Of a stretch of DNA of 64,000 nt, positions 34,801 through 44,199 are shown piece by piece. The stretch is from positions 17,562 through 81,561 of the forward strand of contig NZ_WFKJ01000007.1 of assembly GCF_009208075.1 (NCBI RefSeq), read 5' to 3'. The notes below the pieces were generated by a model. The model was not told the DNA's origin. It saw only the letters and a program-made list of their open reading frames with translations, and did not search any database. The translations under genes and the position numbers were made by a program. How positions within the stretch are numbered: position 1 is the stretch's first letter; the number at the start of each line of letters is the position of its first letter. The stretch comes from Poseidonibacter ostreae. Lineage in GTDB: Bacteria; Campylobacterota; Campylobacteria; Campylobacterales; Arcobacteraceae.

Positions 34801-35379
34801 ATGATAAATACTTTGAAAATAGTTTTTTTAGGAATAGTAGGTTTTGGATTATTGGTATATTTAACTGCACCAGAACAAGAAAATAAAAGTGAAATAGTAA
34901 AGAATACTGATTTAAATACCTCTTTATTTCCAAGTCATTTTGAAGTTGTTGGTGTTGGAGGATATGTAAAAAAATATGATTTATTTAAAAAAGTTGATAG
35001 AAAATATATTATTGTTTTAAATCACGACTCTTTATCACTAGTTGAGCCTTTAAAGCTAAAGAATAGAAAAGATATAGTTTTAGTTGCAAATATCTCAAAA
35101 ACTCCATGGTTTATTAAAAAACTTGCAGTAAATGGTAAATTAGAAGAATTAAATGCAAATTCAAATATCCCTATGATTAATGATACTAGTGGAAAATTCA
35201 CTAAGTTATTAAATATTAATGATGATACTCAAACTAAGTATTTTATATTTAAAATTCAAGATGATAGCTCAATAATAAAAATAAAAGAATTAGAAGTAAA
35301 AGAAGGTGCATTAGAATTTGGTATCACAAAAGAAGAATCAAATAAATATATTTCAGAATTACTTTTATCATTAAAATAG
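34801..35379 (+). CDS. Membrane-anchored periplasmic protein of unknown function
   Basis: 192 residues: one N-terminal TM helix (IVFLGIVGFGLLVYLTA) then a periplasmic part. The pattern of alternating beta strands and helices (YIIVLNHDSLSLVEPLKL, DIVLVANISKTPWFIKKLA, YFIFKIQDD) suggests a thioredoxin-like alpha/beta fold, but there is no cysteine. I do not recognise the family. It lies 19 bases after the FAD oxidoreductase and is followed by 138 AT-rich bases before the SCO gene. Confidence 0.7.
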   Translation: MINTLKIVFLGIVGFGLLVYLTAPEQENKSEIVKNTDLNTSLFPSHFEVVGVGGYVKKYDLFKKVDRKYIIVLNHDSLSLVEPLKLKNRKDIVLVANISKTPWFIKKLAVNGKLEELNANSNIPMINDTSGKFTKLLNINDDTQTKYFIFKIQDDSSIIKIKELEVKEGALEFGITKEESNKYISELLLSLK

Positions 35380-35517
35380 TTTATGAAATTATTTTCTTTT
35401 TAATAAAAATTATTTATTAAAAAAACTTATAAATAAACTTGTTTTTAAAGACAAATAATGATAAAGTTTAGTTATAAAAGATAAATTATGTCTTATTAAA
35501 ATACAAGGCTTTAAAAT

Positions 35518-36090
35518 ATGAATATATTTAAATCAAAAAAGTTATATGGAATACTCTTAGTACTTATAACTTTTTTTATGTTTTTTTTTATTAATTCTAT
35601 TTTATTGTTTTTTAATGATAGTGGAAAATTAGAAAAAAAAGTAGCTACAAACTTTAAGTTTTTACAAAAAGAACAAAAGCCTATTGTTCTTTTATATTTT
35701 GGATATACACATTGTTCAGATGTTTGTGTAATGGCCTTAAATAGGCTAAATAAACTCTATCCTCTATTAGAAAAAGAAAAAGTTTCTATTTATTTTATAA
35801 ATCTACTTGATGATGTATCTGAAAAAGATACAGAAGATTATGTCTATTCATTTAATAAAAATTTTAATCCTGTAACTCTTAATAAAAAAGAACTTTCATT
35901 AGTTACTAGTAAATTAAAAGTAAACTTTTCTAAATCTATATTTAATGAAAAAGAGATGAATCACTCAAGTTTTTTATATCTACTTGTAAACGAAAAAGAC
36001 AATTACATTCAAAAATATGTGTATCTTAGTAGTTCTTATGAACTTAATATGATTAAAGATGACATAAATGAAATTTTAAAGGATTACTAA
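35518..36090 (+). CDS. SCO1/SenC family protein
   Basis: 190-residue thioredoxin-fold protein anchored by an N-terminal TM helix (residues 10-32). The metal/redox motif CxxxC is C66-S-D-V-C70 in [12 protein letters not shown] and the third ligand is H149 in [11 protein letters not shown], the three residues that bind copper in SCO proteins. SCO proteins insert CuA into cytochrome oxidase or act in thiol redox. The gene's stop overlaps the ATG of a chemoreceptor gene (TAATG), an unexpected partner, and no oxidase gene is in view. Confidence 0.9.
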   Translation: MNIFKSKKLYGILLVLITFFMFFFINSILLFFNDSGKLEKKVATNFKFLQKEQKPIVLLYFGYTHCSDVCVMALNRLNKLYPLLEKEKVSIYFINLLDDVSEKDTEDYVYSFNKNFNPVTLNKKELSLVTSKLKVNFSKSIFNEKEMNHSSFLYLLVNEKDNYIQKYVYLSSSYELNMIKDDINEILKDY

Positions 36091-37799
36091 TGTTAAAAAA
36101 ATTATTTGCTTTCTTTCCTATAACAATGAATTTAGATAAAAAGATAAAAGAGGCTTTAATAAATGATTATGCAAAAAGTGACAAGTATATATTAATACTT
36201 TCTGTTATTTTATTTGCTATTGTTTCAACAGTTTCAGCAGTACCTTATGATACTTATTTAATTGGTATTGTATGTGGAGCGCCATTACTTTTAATCTCTT
36301 TTATCTCTTATAGATTTTTTAGAGGAACAGTTGTTTCAAGAGCAGTTGCTGGTATTGTTATGATGAGTTATCCATCAATAATGATTATTCAAAATATGGG
36401 AATGATTGAAATGCACTTTGGTTACTTTATTTTAGCTGCTGCATTAACTGTTTATAAAGATTTAACTGCAATTTTAACAGCAACCTTAACAGCTGCACTT
36501 GGACATATTATATTTACTTTTATTCAATTAAATCAAGTTCAAATAAATGGTTATGACCTTTTATATTTTAGTTATGGATGTAGTTGGGAAATCACATTTG
36601 TACATATTGTAATGTTTGCAATTGAAGTGATTTTATTAGCCTATATTGTTTATTCAACTATTGAACAGTTTATTTTAGCTCAAAGTTTACAGTTAGAATC
36701 TGAAGACTCTATGGATAAGATAAATCAAGAACAAAAAGAGAGTGAAGTAATTATTAATTCAACTATTGATATTGTTAAAGAAGTTAACAAAGGTAATATG
36801 GCAAGTAGAATTAAGGGAAAAACATCTAATGAAAGTGTTGAATTACTAAAAAATCTTTTAAATGATATGTTAGATAATCTTGAGTCTTTAGTAGGAAAAG
36901 ATTTAACAAAAATAACAGATGTTTTATCTAAATACTCTCAAAGAGATTTTACAGCTAACTTAGACCCTAAAACATCTGGTGATATTGGTAATAAAATTAT
37001 AGAAATGAATCAAATGATTACAGAGATTTTACAAACAAATCAAAAAGATGGAATGTTACTTCAATCAAGCGCAGATGAGCTTACACGAAATGTAAGTACC
37101 TTATCAAACAATGCAACATCACAAGCTGCAAGTTTAGAAGAGACAGCTGCATCAATTGATGAAATAACAAGTAATATTGAGCAAACAAGCCAAAAAGCTC
37201 AAGAAATGTCAAATATTTCAAATGATACAAAATCTTCTGCAAATGAAGGACAAAAACTTGCTAGTGACACAGTAAAAGCAATGGAAGATATTAATAATAC
37301 AGTTATTTATATTAATGAATCTATTTCTGTAATTGATCAAATTGCTTTCCAAACAAATATTCTTTCATTAAATGCAGCTGTAGAAGCAGCAACTGCAGGT
37401 GAGGCTGGAAAAGGTTTTGCTGTTGTTGCACAAGAAGTAAGAAATCTTGCAAGTAGATCTGCTGAAGCTGCTAAAGAGATAAAAGAGTTAGTTGAAAGTG
37501 CAACTGATAAAACAAATACAGGTAAAAGAATTAGTTCTGAAATGATTGAAGGCTTCACTTCTTTAGAAGAAAAAATTACTGCAACTAATAAATTAATTGA
37601 TGATGTTACAAATGCTGCTAAAGAGCAAAGTATTGGTATGACACAAGTTTCAGATGCAATTAATCAATTAGATAGCTTTACTCAAGAAAATGCTTCAGTT
37701 GCTGATAGAGCAAATTCAATTGCTAAAGAGACTAATCGTATAGCACTTGATGTTGTTGAAAATGTAAATAAAAACAACTTTGATGGTAAAAATTCTTAA
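36090..37799 (+). CDS. Methyl-accepting chemotaxis protein with a polytopic membrane sensor
   Basis: 569 residues. Residues about 29-190 form roughly six TM helices ([53 protein letters not shown]) with hardly any periplasmic domain, so the sensor is inside the membrane. HAMP-like segments follow ([33 protein letters not shown]), then the coiled-coil signalling domain with the hairpin tip [19 protein letters not shown]. This places it among class 36H/40H-type MCPs that act through CheA/CheW. It is co-transcribed with the SCO protein, hinting at a copper or redox signal. A hairpin terminator overlaps its stop. Confidence 0.93.
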   Translation: MLKKLFAFFPITMNLDKKIKEALINDYAKSDKYILILSVILFAIVSTVSAVPYDTYLIGIVCGAPLLLISFISYRFFRGTVVSRAVAGIVMMSYPSIMIIQNMGMIEMHFGYFILAAALTVYKDLTAILTATLTAALGHIIFTFIQLNQVQINGYDLLYFSYGCSWEITFVHIVMFAIEVILLAYIVYSTIEQFILAQSLQLESEDSMDKINQEQKESEVIINSTIDIVKEVNKGNMASRIKGKTSNESVELLKNLLNDMLDNLESLVGKDLTKITDVLSKYSQRDFTANLDPKTSGDIGNKIIEMNQMITEILQTNQKDGMLLQSSADELTRNVSTLSNNATSQAASLEETAASIDEITSNIEQTSQKAQEMSNISNDTKSSANEGQKLASDTVKAMEDINNTVIYINESISVIDQIAFQTNILSLNAAVEAATAGEAGKGFAVVAQEVRNLASRSAEAAKEIKELVESATDKTNTGKRISSEMIEGFTSLEEKITATNKLIDDVTNAAKEQSIGMTQVSDAINQLDSFTQENASVADRANSIAKETNRIALDVVENVNKNNFDGKNS

Positions 37800-37829
37800 G
37801 TAACTAATTATAGTTACTTAAGGTTTTTA
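37795..37829. terminator. Bidirectional terminator shared by the MCP and XRE genes
   Basis: Perfect 12-bp inverted repeat CTTAAGTAACTA / TAGTTACTTAAG (37795-37806 and 37811-37822) with a 4-base loop, followed by GTTTTTAT; T-rich on the reverse side as well. It includes the stop codons of both convergent genes. Confidence 0.85.
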
Positions 37830-38236
37830 TATTCTGTATACTCTATAAATCTTTTATAAAAATGAAAAAATCCCCATCCTATTAAAATATATGGAAACCA
37901 TAAATTCTCACTATTTGTACTTAAATTTAATACTATTAGAAATATATTTATAATAAGAAATTTAAATGTCTTAGTACTGCTTTTTAGATATAAAAAGAAG
38001 CTCTTATCCTCTTTTTTACTAGCTTTTACTTCATCGCTATTTATATTTTTCTTATTCATAATATTTTCAAGTTCATTTACTTCTATTTCAAATACTTTTG
38101 CAATTGCAGTCAATGATTCGCAACTTGCTTTATTATCTTTTTCAATTCTTTGAATAGTTCTTGAACTTAAATTAGAAAGTTCAGCTAATTGTTCTTGCGA
38201 TAAACCTTTTTTTATTCTTAAGTTTTTTATACTCAT
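37814..38236 (-). CDS. XRE-family regulator with C-terminal membrane segments (2TM type)
   Basis: 140 residues. An HTH_3 domain occupies residues 1-60 (LRIKKGLSQEQLAELSNLSSRTIQRIE) and a pair of TM helices lies at the C-terminus (FKFLIINIFLIVLNL and LWFPYILIGWGFFHFYKRF), the 2TM architecture. The DNA-binding part is thus tethered to the membrane. An inverted TTGTCG / CGACAA repeat lies 46 bases upstream of the start (38282-38307) and is a candidate self-operator. No ligand can be guessed. Confidence 0.85.
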   Translation of the reverse strand: MSIKNLRIKKGLSQEQLAELSNLSSRTIQRIEKDNKASCESLTAIAKVFEIEVNELENIMNKKNINSDEVKASKKEDKSFFLYLKSSTKTFKFLIINIFLIVLNLSTNSENLWFPYILIGWGFFHFYKRFIEYTEYKNLK

Positions 38237-38281
38237 TGTCTTCCTTTATATTAATAAACGAATAGTACAGTTTTTTTAAGC

Positions 38282-38316
38282 TTGTCGGTTACGAAAATAC
38301 ACGACAATATATGACA
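38282..38316. promoter_or_regulatory. Candidate operator of the XRE regulator
   Basis: Inverted repeat TTGTCG (38282-38287) / CGACAA (38302-38307), with a further TGACAA at 38312-38317, so on the reverse strand two TTGTC boxes lie about one helical turn apart. It is GC-richer than its surroundings and sits upstream of the HTH gene. Confidence 0.55.
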
Positions 38317-38368
38317 ATGACTATTCCATAGGCTTTGCAAAATTAATATATAAATTAGATTTTAGTAA

Positions 38369-38623
38369 TTATATCTTATTTAGTATTTTTTTCATAAAGA
38401 ATTTTGAAGAAAATATGAATAATAATATTGAAAAAATAGCCATAGAAAAAATCAATAATGCATGAGTCGTATATGATAATTCATTAAAGTTTTGTTCTAA
38501 AAAATTTGATATATATGAGATTGGTTTTATTAAAATATTTCCAATAGTAGGAGAAAGTTGTAAGGCAATAAAAAGTGCAAAAAGTGGAATTGAAATACCA
38601 ATAATAAATGTTAATAGTTTCAT
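38369..38623 (-). CDS. Small membrane protein of unknown function
   Basis: 84 residues with two hydrophobic segments (FIIGISIPLFALFIALQL and ALLIFSMAIFSILLFIFSS), the second followed by a basic tail KKILNKI. It has a ribosome site (AAGGATTATTA) upstream of the ATG. No family recognised. It lies between the XRE regulator and the glucose-1-phosphate genes, in the reverse direction. Confidence 0.6.
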   Translation of the reverse strand: MKLLTFIIGISIPLFALFIALQLSPTIGNILIKPISYISNFLEQNFNELSYTTHALLIFSMAIFSILLFIFSSKFFMKKILNKI

Positions 38624-38691
38624 TAATAATCCTTTATATTAAAAAATATTTTATAATATAAAAGTTTATTAATTGTGTAATTGAGTATTTA

Positions 38692-40326
38692 TTAGTTTTC
38701 TATACTTTTACTAACTAAAGCCTGTGCTTCTTTTATAAGTAGTTCTAAATGCTCTTCATTTATAAAGCTTTCTGCATAAATCTTATAGATGTCTTCAGTA
38801 CCTGAAGGACGTGCAGCAAACCAACCATTTTTAGTTGTAACCTTTAGTCCACCAATACTTGCATTATTTCCGCTTGCATTTGTATATATATTTTCTATTT
38901 CTTCATTTGCTAATGTTTTAGATGTAATATCTTCTACACTTAGATTTTTTAATTTTGCTTTTTGTTCAAAACTAGCAGGTGCATCAACTCTTCTATAATA
39001 AGATTTCCCAAACTCTTCTTCAAACTCTTGGTAAATTTCACCTGGGTCTCTTTTTAGTTTAGAAGTCATTTCAGCAGCTAAAAGATTTAAAATGATGCCA
39101 TCTTTATCTGTAGACCAAACACTTCCATCTTTTCTTAAGAAAGATGCTCCAGCACTCTCTTCTCCACCAAAAGCTAGTGTTCCTTTATATAAACCATCAA
39201 CAAACCATTTAAATCCCACAGGTACTTCATATAGCTTTTTATCTAAAGAATTAACAACTTTATCAATCATAGAACTTGAAACTAAAGTTTTACCAATACC
39301 TAAATCTTCTCCCCAATTTCTGCTTGAGAATAGATACCAAATAACAACTGATAAGTAGTGATTTGGATTCATAAGTCCTACACTTTTTGTAACTATTCCA
39401 TGTCTATCAAAATCTGGGTCATTAGCAAATGCAATATCATATTCCTTGGCTAATTTAATTAGTGAAGCCATTGCATATTTTGAGGAACAATCCATTCTAA
39501 TTTTACCATCATGGTCACAAGACATAAAAGAGAAAGTAGGGTCAATTTTTTCATTTACAATATCAAGTTTGATTCCATAAATCTCTTGTATTTTTTTATA
39601 AACTTCTAATCCAGAACCACCTAAAGGGTCAACTCCAATTTTAAGATTTGCTTCTTTTATAATATCCATATCAATAATTGTGTCTAATGCTTTTACATAA
39701 GGAGTTATAAAATCACAAACTTCTAAAAATGAAGAGTTAAATATCTCATCTTTACTTATAAGTTTTACATCTACAAGATCGTTTTGAAGTATTTGGTTCG
39801 CTCTATTTTCAATTAGTGAAGTTACATCTGTATCAGCAGGTCCACCATTTGGCATATTGTATTTAAATCCACCATCACTTGGAGGATTATGTGAAGGTGT
39901 TATAACTACACCATCATTTAAAATATCAGTGTTTTTATTTGATTCTAAAATTGTAAAAGACAATACAGGAGTTGGTGTATACTCCTCTTTTTTTGCTATT
40001 TTACAAGCTACTTCATTTGCTAAAAATACTTGTAAAGCAGTAATTTGCGCAGGAGTGGATAAGGCATGTGTATCTATTCCTATATGCATCACACCAGTTA
40101 TTCCAGCATTTTTTCTATATTCACAAAGAGCTTGAGTGATTGCTAAAATATGATTTTCATTAAAACTTGATTTTGTAGAACTTCCTCTATGTCCAGAAGT
40201 TCCAAAAGTAACTTTTTGAGTTTGTTCCTTTGCATCAGGTTTATTAGTATAATAGCTTTTTAATAATGCATCTATCTCTTCTAGAATCTCTTTAGGTGCT
40301 TGTTTACCTGCTAATTCATTTATCAA
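38692..40326 (-). CDS. pgm: Phosphoglucomutase (alpha-D-glucose phosphate-specific)
   Basis: Interconverts glucose-1-phosphate and glucose-6-phosphate. 544 residues, same size as E. coli Pgm, with TFGTSGHRGSS near the start, the phosphoserine loop ITPSHNPPSDGG, the metal-binding ANDPDFDRHGIV, the sugar-binding GGEESAG and the C-terminal phosphate-binding ARPSGTEDIYKIY. The start is TTG with AGGA 6 bases before. It is the last gene of the glucosylglycerate cluster, 75 bases after galU, and joins the cluster to glycolysis. Confidence 0.95.
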   Translation of the reverse strand: MINELAGKQAPKEILEEIDALLKSYYTNKPDAKEQTQKVTFGTSGHRGSSTKSSFNENHILAITQALCEYRKNAGITGVMHIGIDTHALSTPAQITALQVFLANEVACKIAKKEEYTPTPVLSFTILESNKNTDILNDGVVITPSHNPPSDGGFKYNMPNGGPADTDVTSLIENRANQILQNDLVDVKLISKDEIFNSSFLEVCDFITPYVKALDTIIDMDIIKEANLKIGVDPLGGSGLEVYKKIQEIYGIKLDIVNEKIDPTFSFMSCDHDGKIRMDCSSKYAMASLIKLAKEYDIAFANDPDFDRHGIVTKSVGLMNPNHYLSVVIWYLFSSRNWGEDLGIGKTLVSSSMIDKVVNSLDKKLYEVPVGFKWFVDGLYKGTLAFGGEESAGASFLRKDGSVWSTDKDGIILNLLAAEMTSKLKRDPGEIYQEFEEEFGKSYYRRVDAPASFEQKAKLKNLSVEDITSKTLANEEIENIYTNASGNNASIGGLKVTTKNGWFAARPSGTEDIYKIYAESFINEEHLELLIKEAQALVSKSIEN

Positions 40327-40401
40327 ATATTATCCTTTTACTATTTTAAATGCTTGTTTATAAAGTTTTTGTAATTTTACCAAAATCATCTATATATTAG
40401 T

Positions 40402-41238
40402 TTATTTTTTCTTTTCTAAGTTATAAAAATAGTTTGTAGCTTCAACAAAACCATCAACTGAACCACAATCAAATCTTTTACCTTCAAACTTATAAGCTAA
40501 AACCATTCCATTTTTAGCTTGTTCACAAAGGGCATCAGTAATTTGTAACTCTCCATTTTTCCCAGGTTTTGTTTTCTTAATAATTTCAAAAATTTCAGGT
40601 GTTAATATATATCTTCCAATTACTGCAAGATTTGAAGGTGCTTTATCATTATCAGGTTTTTCAATCATATTTGAAACTATATGAACATTGTTTTCCATAA
40701 TTTTACCTTCAATTACACCATATTTATGAACATCTTCTTTTGGCACTTCCATACAAGCAACGATACAACACTTGTATTTTTCATAAAGTTTAACCATTTG
40801 AGTTAAAACACCATCACCTTTTGGATTCACACATAAATCATCTGCTAGAATTACTGCAAAAGGATTATGCTCACCTACAAGAACTTTACCTTTATAAATA
40901 GCATCTCCTAAACCTTTCATCTCATTTTGTCTTGTATAAGTAAATGTACACTTATCAATTATATTTCTAATATCTGATAACATCTTTTCTTTAGATGAAC
41001 CTTGTATTTGGTGTTCAAGTTCATAAGAAATATCAAAATGATCTGTAATAGCTCTTTTCCCACGTCCTGTAATAATTGACATTACGTCACATCCAGCTTC
41101 TATTGCTTCCTCAACTCCATATTGAATTAATGGTTTAGTTAGAACTGGTAACATCTCTTTTGGCATTGCCTTTGTTGCTGGTAAAAATCTTGTACCGTAT
41201 CCTGCTGCTGGGAATAAACACCTTGTAATATCACTCAT
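40402..41238 (-). CDS. galU: UTP-glucose-1-phosphate uridylyltransferase GalU
   Basis: Makes UDP-glucose from UTP and glucose-1-phosphate. 278 residues with the nucleotidyltransferase motif FPAAGYGTRFLPATKAMPKE, then VEEAIEAG, the ILADDL metal region, IEKP and the QITDAL segment. It lies 26 bases after the GH13_18 phosphorylase gene, and the product of that enzyme, glucose-1-phosphate, is its substrate. UDP-glucose can be the donor for the GpgS-like enzyme in the same cluster as well as for envelope glycans. Confidence 0.96.
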   Translation of the reverse strand: MSDITRCLFPAAGYGTRFLPATKAMPKEMLPVLTKPLIQYGVEEAIEAGCDVMSIITGRGKRAITDHFDISYELEHQIQGSSKEKMLSDIRNIIDKCTFTYTRQNEMKGLGDAIYKGKVLVGEHNPFAVILADDLCVNPKGDGVLTQMVKLYEKYKCCIVACMEVPKEDVHKYGVIEGKIMENNVHIVSNMIEKPDNDKAPSNLAVIGRYILTPEIFEIIKKTKPGKNGELQITDALCEQAKNGMVLAYKFEGKRFDCGSVDGFVEATNYFYNLEKKK

Positions 41239-41263
41239 TTTTTCTCCTTAAAATTTTATATTT

Positions 41264-42979
41264 TTATATTTTTCCCTTAAGCCACATAATTTGGTATGGC
41301 TCAAGTGTAATTGTTGCTTCTTGTTTTTCTGTACTTTCATCACAAAAGTTTGAACTTAAAATATCGCATAATGGTAACTTTATCTCTTTTGGAAGAGTAA
41401 TAGTGATTTTTTCATTACTATAATTATTTAATGCAAGTATTCGTGTTGTTTTTTCAATATTAAACTTATCTATTGCAAAAACTCTTTGGTCTAAGTCTAA
41501 AAAGTTAAACTCTCCAAAAGGATTAAAAGCTTCTTCGTTTATTCTAATTGAAATCATTCTTTTGTATGAATCAAAAATAGTTTTTGCTAAGCTTCCTAGA
41601 GTTGAAAGCTCTTTTTCTAGCCAATCAATATTATGTTTTTCTCTATTTATTGTTCTATTTATTCCAGAGTGTTTAACTCCGTCTTTATAGTTTTGAGAAC
41701 CTACTATTGAGTGGAAATAAATACCAGGAACCCCAGGCATTGCTAAAACAGTTGCTTGCGTTACAAGCATACGTTTTATTCTTAGAAGTTGGTCTTCTTT
41801 TGGACTTGTTAGAGCATCTATGTAACTACAGTTTAATTCATAAGGACTTTTACTTCCATCTTCTTCTGATCTATATGAAACTAAACCTCCATTATTTTCA
41901 ACATTTTTTACAATATCATTTATCTCACTATCATCTAATAAACCTTTTACTGGTCTTAGACCAATACCATCATGACTTGCTGTAAAGTTAAAGAAACACA
42001 CTTTATTACTTGGTAGTTCCAATGTTTTAGCCCATGAAGTTAATTTATTAGTATTTGCATGAATTATTGAGTTTAATAAAAGTGGAGGCAACGCAAAGTT
42101 GTAAACCATTTGTGCTTCATCTTCTCCACTTCCAAAATATGAAATATTTTCATGATGAGGAACATTTGTTTCTGTTATTATGATTACTTCAGGAGCAACT
42201 TCATGTAAAACATCTCTCATTAATTGAATTAATTCATGAGTTTGTGGTAAATGAACACATTGTGTTCCTATCTCTTTCCAAATAAATGCAATTGCATCAA
42301 GTCTAATAAGTGTTGCACCTTTTTCAATATAATAAAACATTGCATCAAGTACAGAACATAGAACTTTGTAACTTTTATAATTTAAATCAACTTGGTCTTT
42401 ACTAAATGTTGTCCAAATATTATGTATCTTTCCATCATCATCTAAATACTCATGTAATAAAGGGCTGGCTCTTGGTCTTACAACTTTAGATAAATCAGTT
42501 GTAGGGTCTAGTTCAATAAAGTAATCATCATACTCCTTATCACCTGCTAAATAAGCTTTAAACCATGATGAGAATTGAGAAATATGATTTATAACTCCAT
42601 CTACCATTATTCTATAATCAGCTGATAAATGCTCAACTTCTCTCCATGAACCCATATGAGGATCAACTTCTACATAATCAACAACAGAAAAACCATCATC
42701 AGAAGAGTAGGGATAAAAAGGAAGAATATGAACTGAGTTTATAACGCCTTTTAAGTGATTATCCATAAACTCATTTAGTGTTTGTAATGTTGGCTCACTA
42801 TTTCTTGAAACTTGATCTCCATAAGTTATTAAAATAATATCTTTTTGACTTAAGTGATACTCTTTTGATTTTATTGTAAGTTTGTATTTGTTAACTAACT
42901 TATCAATGCTTTTAAAAGCTTTTTGTGCTGTTTCTTCTGGATATAATTTAGCTAATCTATTACTGATTTTTTCATTCAT
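41264..42979 (-). CDS. GH13_18 sugar phosphorylase, probable glucosylglycerate phosphorylase
   Basis: 571-residue TIM-barrel enzyme of the sucrose phosphorylase subfamily. The nucleophile is D228 in LIRLDAIAFIWKE, the acid/base E270 in IIITETNVPHHEN, and the transition-state Asp D337 in FTASHDGIG. The ETNVPH and MVYNFALPPL segments and the length fit the E. coli YcjM-type glucosylglycerate phosphorylases better than true sucrose phosphorylases (about 490-500 residues). The likely reaction is glucosylglycerate + phosphate to glucose-1-phosphate + glycerate. The ATG overlaps the gpgS stop (ATGA). That the neighbours make glucosylglycerate and phosphorylate glycerate strongly supports this specificity. 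Specificity itself is inferred. Confidence 0.88.
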   Translation of the reverse strand: MNEKISNRLAKLYPEETAQKAFKSIDKLVNKYKLTIKSKEYHLSQKDIILITYGDQVSRNSEPTLQTLNEFMDNHLKGVINSVHILPFYPYSSDDGFSVVDYVEVDPHMGSWREVEHLSADYRIMVDGVINHISQFSSWFKAYLAGDKEYDDYFIELDPTTDLSKVVRPRASPLLHEYLDDDGKIHNIWTTFSKDQVDLNYKSYKVLCSVLDAMFYYIEKGATLIRLDAIAFIWKEIGTQCVHLPQTHELIQLMRDVLHEVAPEVIIITETNVPHHENISYFGSGEDEAQMVYNFALPPLLLNSIIHANTNKLTSWAKTLELPSNKVCFFNFTASHDGIGLRPVKGLLDDSEINDIVKNVENNGGLVSYRSEEDGSKSPYELNCSYIDALTSPKEDQLLRIKRMLVTQATVLAMPGVPGIYFHSIVGSQNYKDGVKHSGINRTINREKHNIDWLEKELSTLGSLAKTIFDSYKRMISIRINEEAFNPFGEFNFLDLDQRVFAIDKFNIEKTTRILALNNYSNEKITITLPKEIKLPLCDILSSNFCDESTEKQEATITLEPYQIMWLKGKI

Positions 42980-44187
42980 TCATTATCCTTCTTTACATAA
43001 AGATTGAATTTATCAGAAAAGTCAGGTAATACTGATCTTACAGTAATCCAAGGAGATAAAGATGGTACTCCCATTGGGTCTTCATAATATTCATCTGAAG
43101 CCTCTTTAATAGCTTCTTGGAAAATCTCAACTGCATTTATCTCTTTTTCTCGAATAAAATCTAAACCATTTATTTTACTAAGTGCATTATATTTTGATAT
43201 TTCAAATCTTGACTCTTGGAAGTAGGTTGCTAGTAGTGTTTTAAATGTTGAAGTTGAGAAAATAACTCCTTCTTGTGCCATTACTCTAAAAATTGTTTTT
43301 GCAATATCATTTGCCATTTTATAAATACCACCACCAGAGTCTACTGATCCTAATTCTTGATGTTTATGCTCATACGTATCCATAATTTGAGTTTGACAGA
43401 TTCTTCTATTAGATGTATTTTTATATACCTCACTTAATGTTGATACTTCAAGTCCCCATGTTGGAGAAATAGCAATACCTCTACCCATTGACCTAATAAA
43501 TGAAAATTCTCCTGATAAGGCATATCTAAAGCTTTCCATATACTCTAAGTATCTACTTTGTCCATGTACTTTTTTTAATGAGTTAATTAAAGGACTATAA
43601 AGTAATCTTGTAGCTCTTCCATGAAGTTTATCAGTTACTCTTGAGTAATAACCTTTATTAAATTCAAAATCAAGAGCAGGGTGGATTATTGGATAAAATA
43701 GTCTTGCAGGAACCTCTCTTGTATAGTTTACAATATCACAATCATGAAGAGCAAAAGCATATGCGTCTTTATCTGTTAATCCATAACCTAACATTGTCCA
43801 TACATTTCTTCCTTTTCCTGGTGTATCAAGACCTGGAAAACCTTCTTTTGTAAGTTCAGAATATAACTCTTTAATTCTTGGTCCATCATTCCATAAAACA
43901 TCAACTTTGCATGGAAGTACTGACATAAGTTTTTTTACTTCTTCAAACTGCTCTTTTGTTGCTTGATCAAGTCCTAATACTATTTTATATAGATATCTAA
44001 CATTTTTAAGCTCTTCAATAATTGTATGCATAGCTGGTGTTTGGAATTCTGAATATAAAGCAGGCAATAAAAGAACCATTCTTCTTCTTCGACTAAATCT
44101 TACAAGCTCGTCTTCTATATCTTCTAAGCTTCTTTCACCTAGATTTTGTAAAGTTGTAATTACCCCGTTTTGAAAAAAATCTGACAT
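42976..44187 (-). CDS. gpgS: Glucosyl-3-phosphoglycerate synthase (GpgS-like, GT81)
   Basis: 403-residue GT-A fold glycosyltransferase. Its start has LLLPALYSEFQTPAMHTI (nucleotide-sugar pocket), then NDGPRI, GKGRNVW, and the metal-binding D149-C-D151 (ALHDCDIV). The acceptor/catalytic region includes GRATRLLYSP, YALSGEFSF and WGLEVSTL, all found in GpgS. It transfers glucose from NDP-glucose to 3-phosphoglycerate, giving glucosyl-3-phosphoglycerate, the first step towards glucosylglycerate. It is flanked by glycerate kinase (12 bases upstream) and the phosphorylase. Confidence 0.9.
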   Translation of the reverse strand: MSDFFQNGVITTLQNLGERSLEDIEDELVRFSRRRRMVLLLPALYSEFQTPAMHTIIEELKNVRYLYKIVLGLDQATKEQFEEVKKLMSVLPCKVDVLWNDGPRIKELYSELTKEGFPGLDTPGKGRNVWTMLGYGLTDKDAYAFALHDCDIVNYTREVPARLFYPIIHPALDFEFNKGYYSRVTDKLHGRATRLLYSPLINSLKKVHGQSRYLEYMESFRYALSGEFSFIRSMGRGIAISPTWGLEVSTLSEVYKNTSNRRICQTQIMDTYEHKHQELGSVDSGGGIYKMANDIAKTIFRVMAQEGVIFSTSTFKTLLATYFQESRFEISKYNALSKINGLDFIREKEINAVEIFQEAIKEASDEYYEDPMGVPSLSPWITVRSVLPDFSDKFNLYVKKDNE

Positions 44188-44199
44188 TTATTATTCTCC

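Noticed and set aside
41264..42979. Sucrose phosphorylase
   Set aside because: The acid/base segment reads ETNVPH, the protein is longer (571 residues), and neighbours make glucosylglycerate, not sucrose. General subfamily kept, specific name not.
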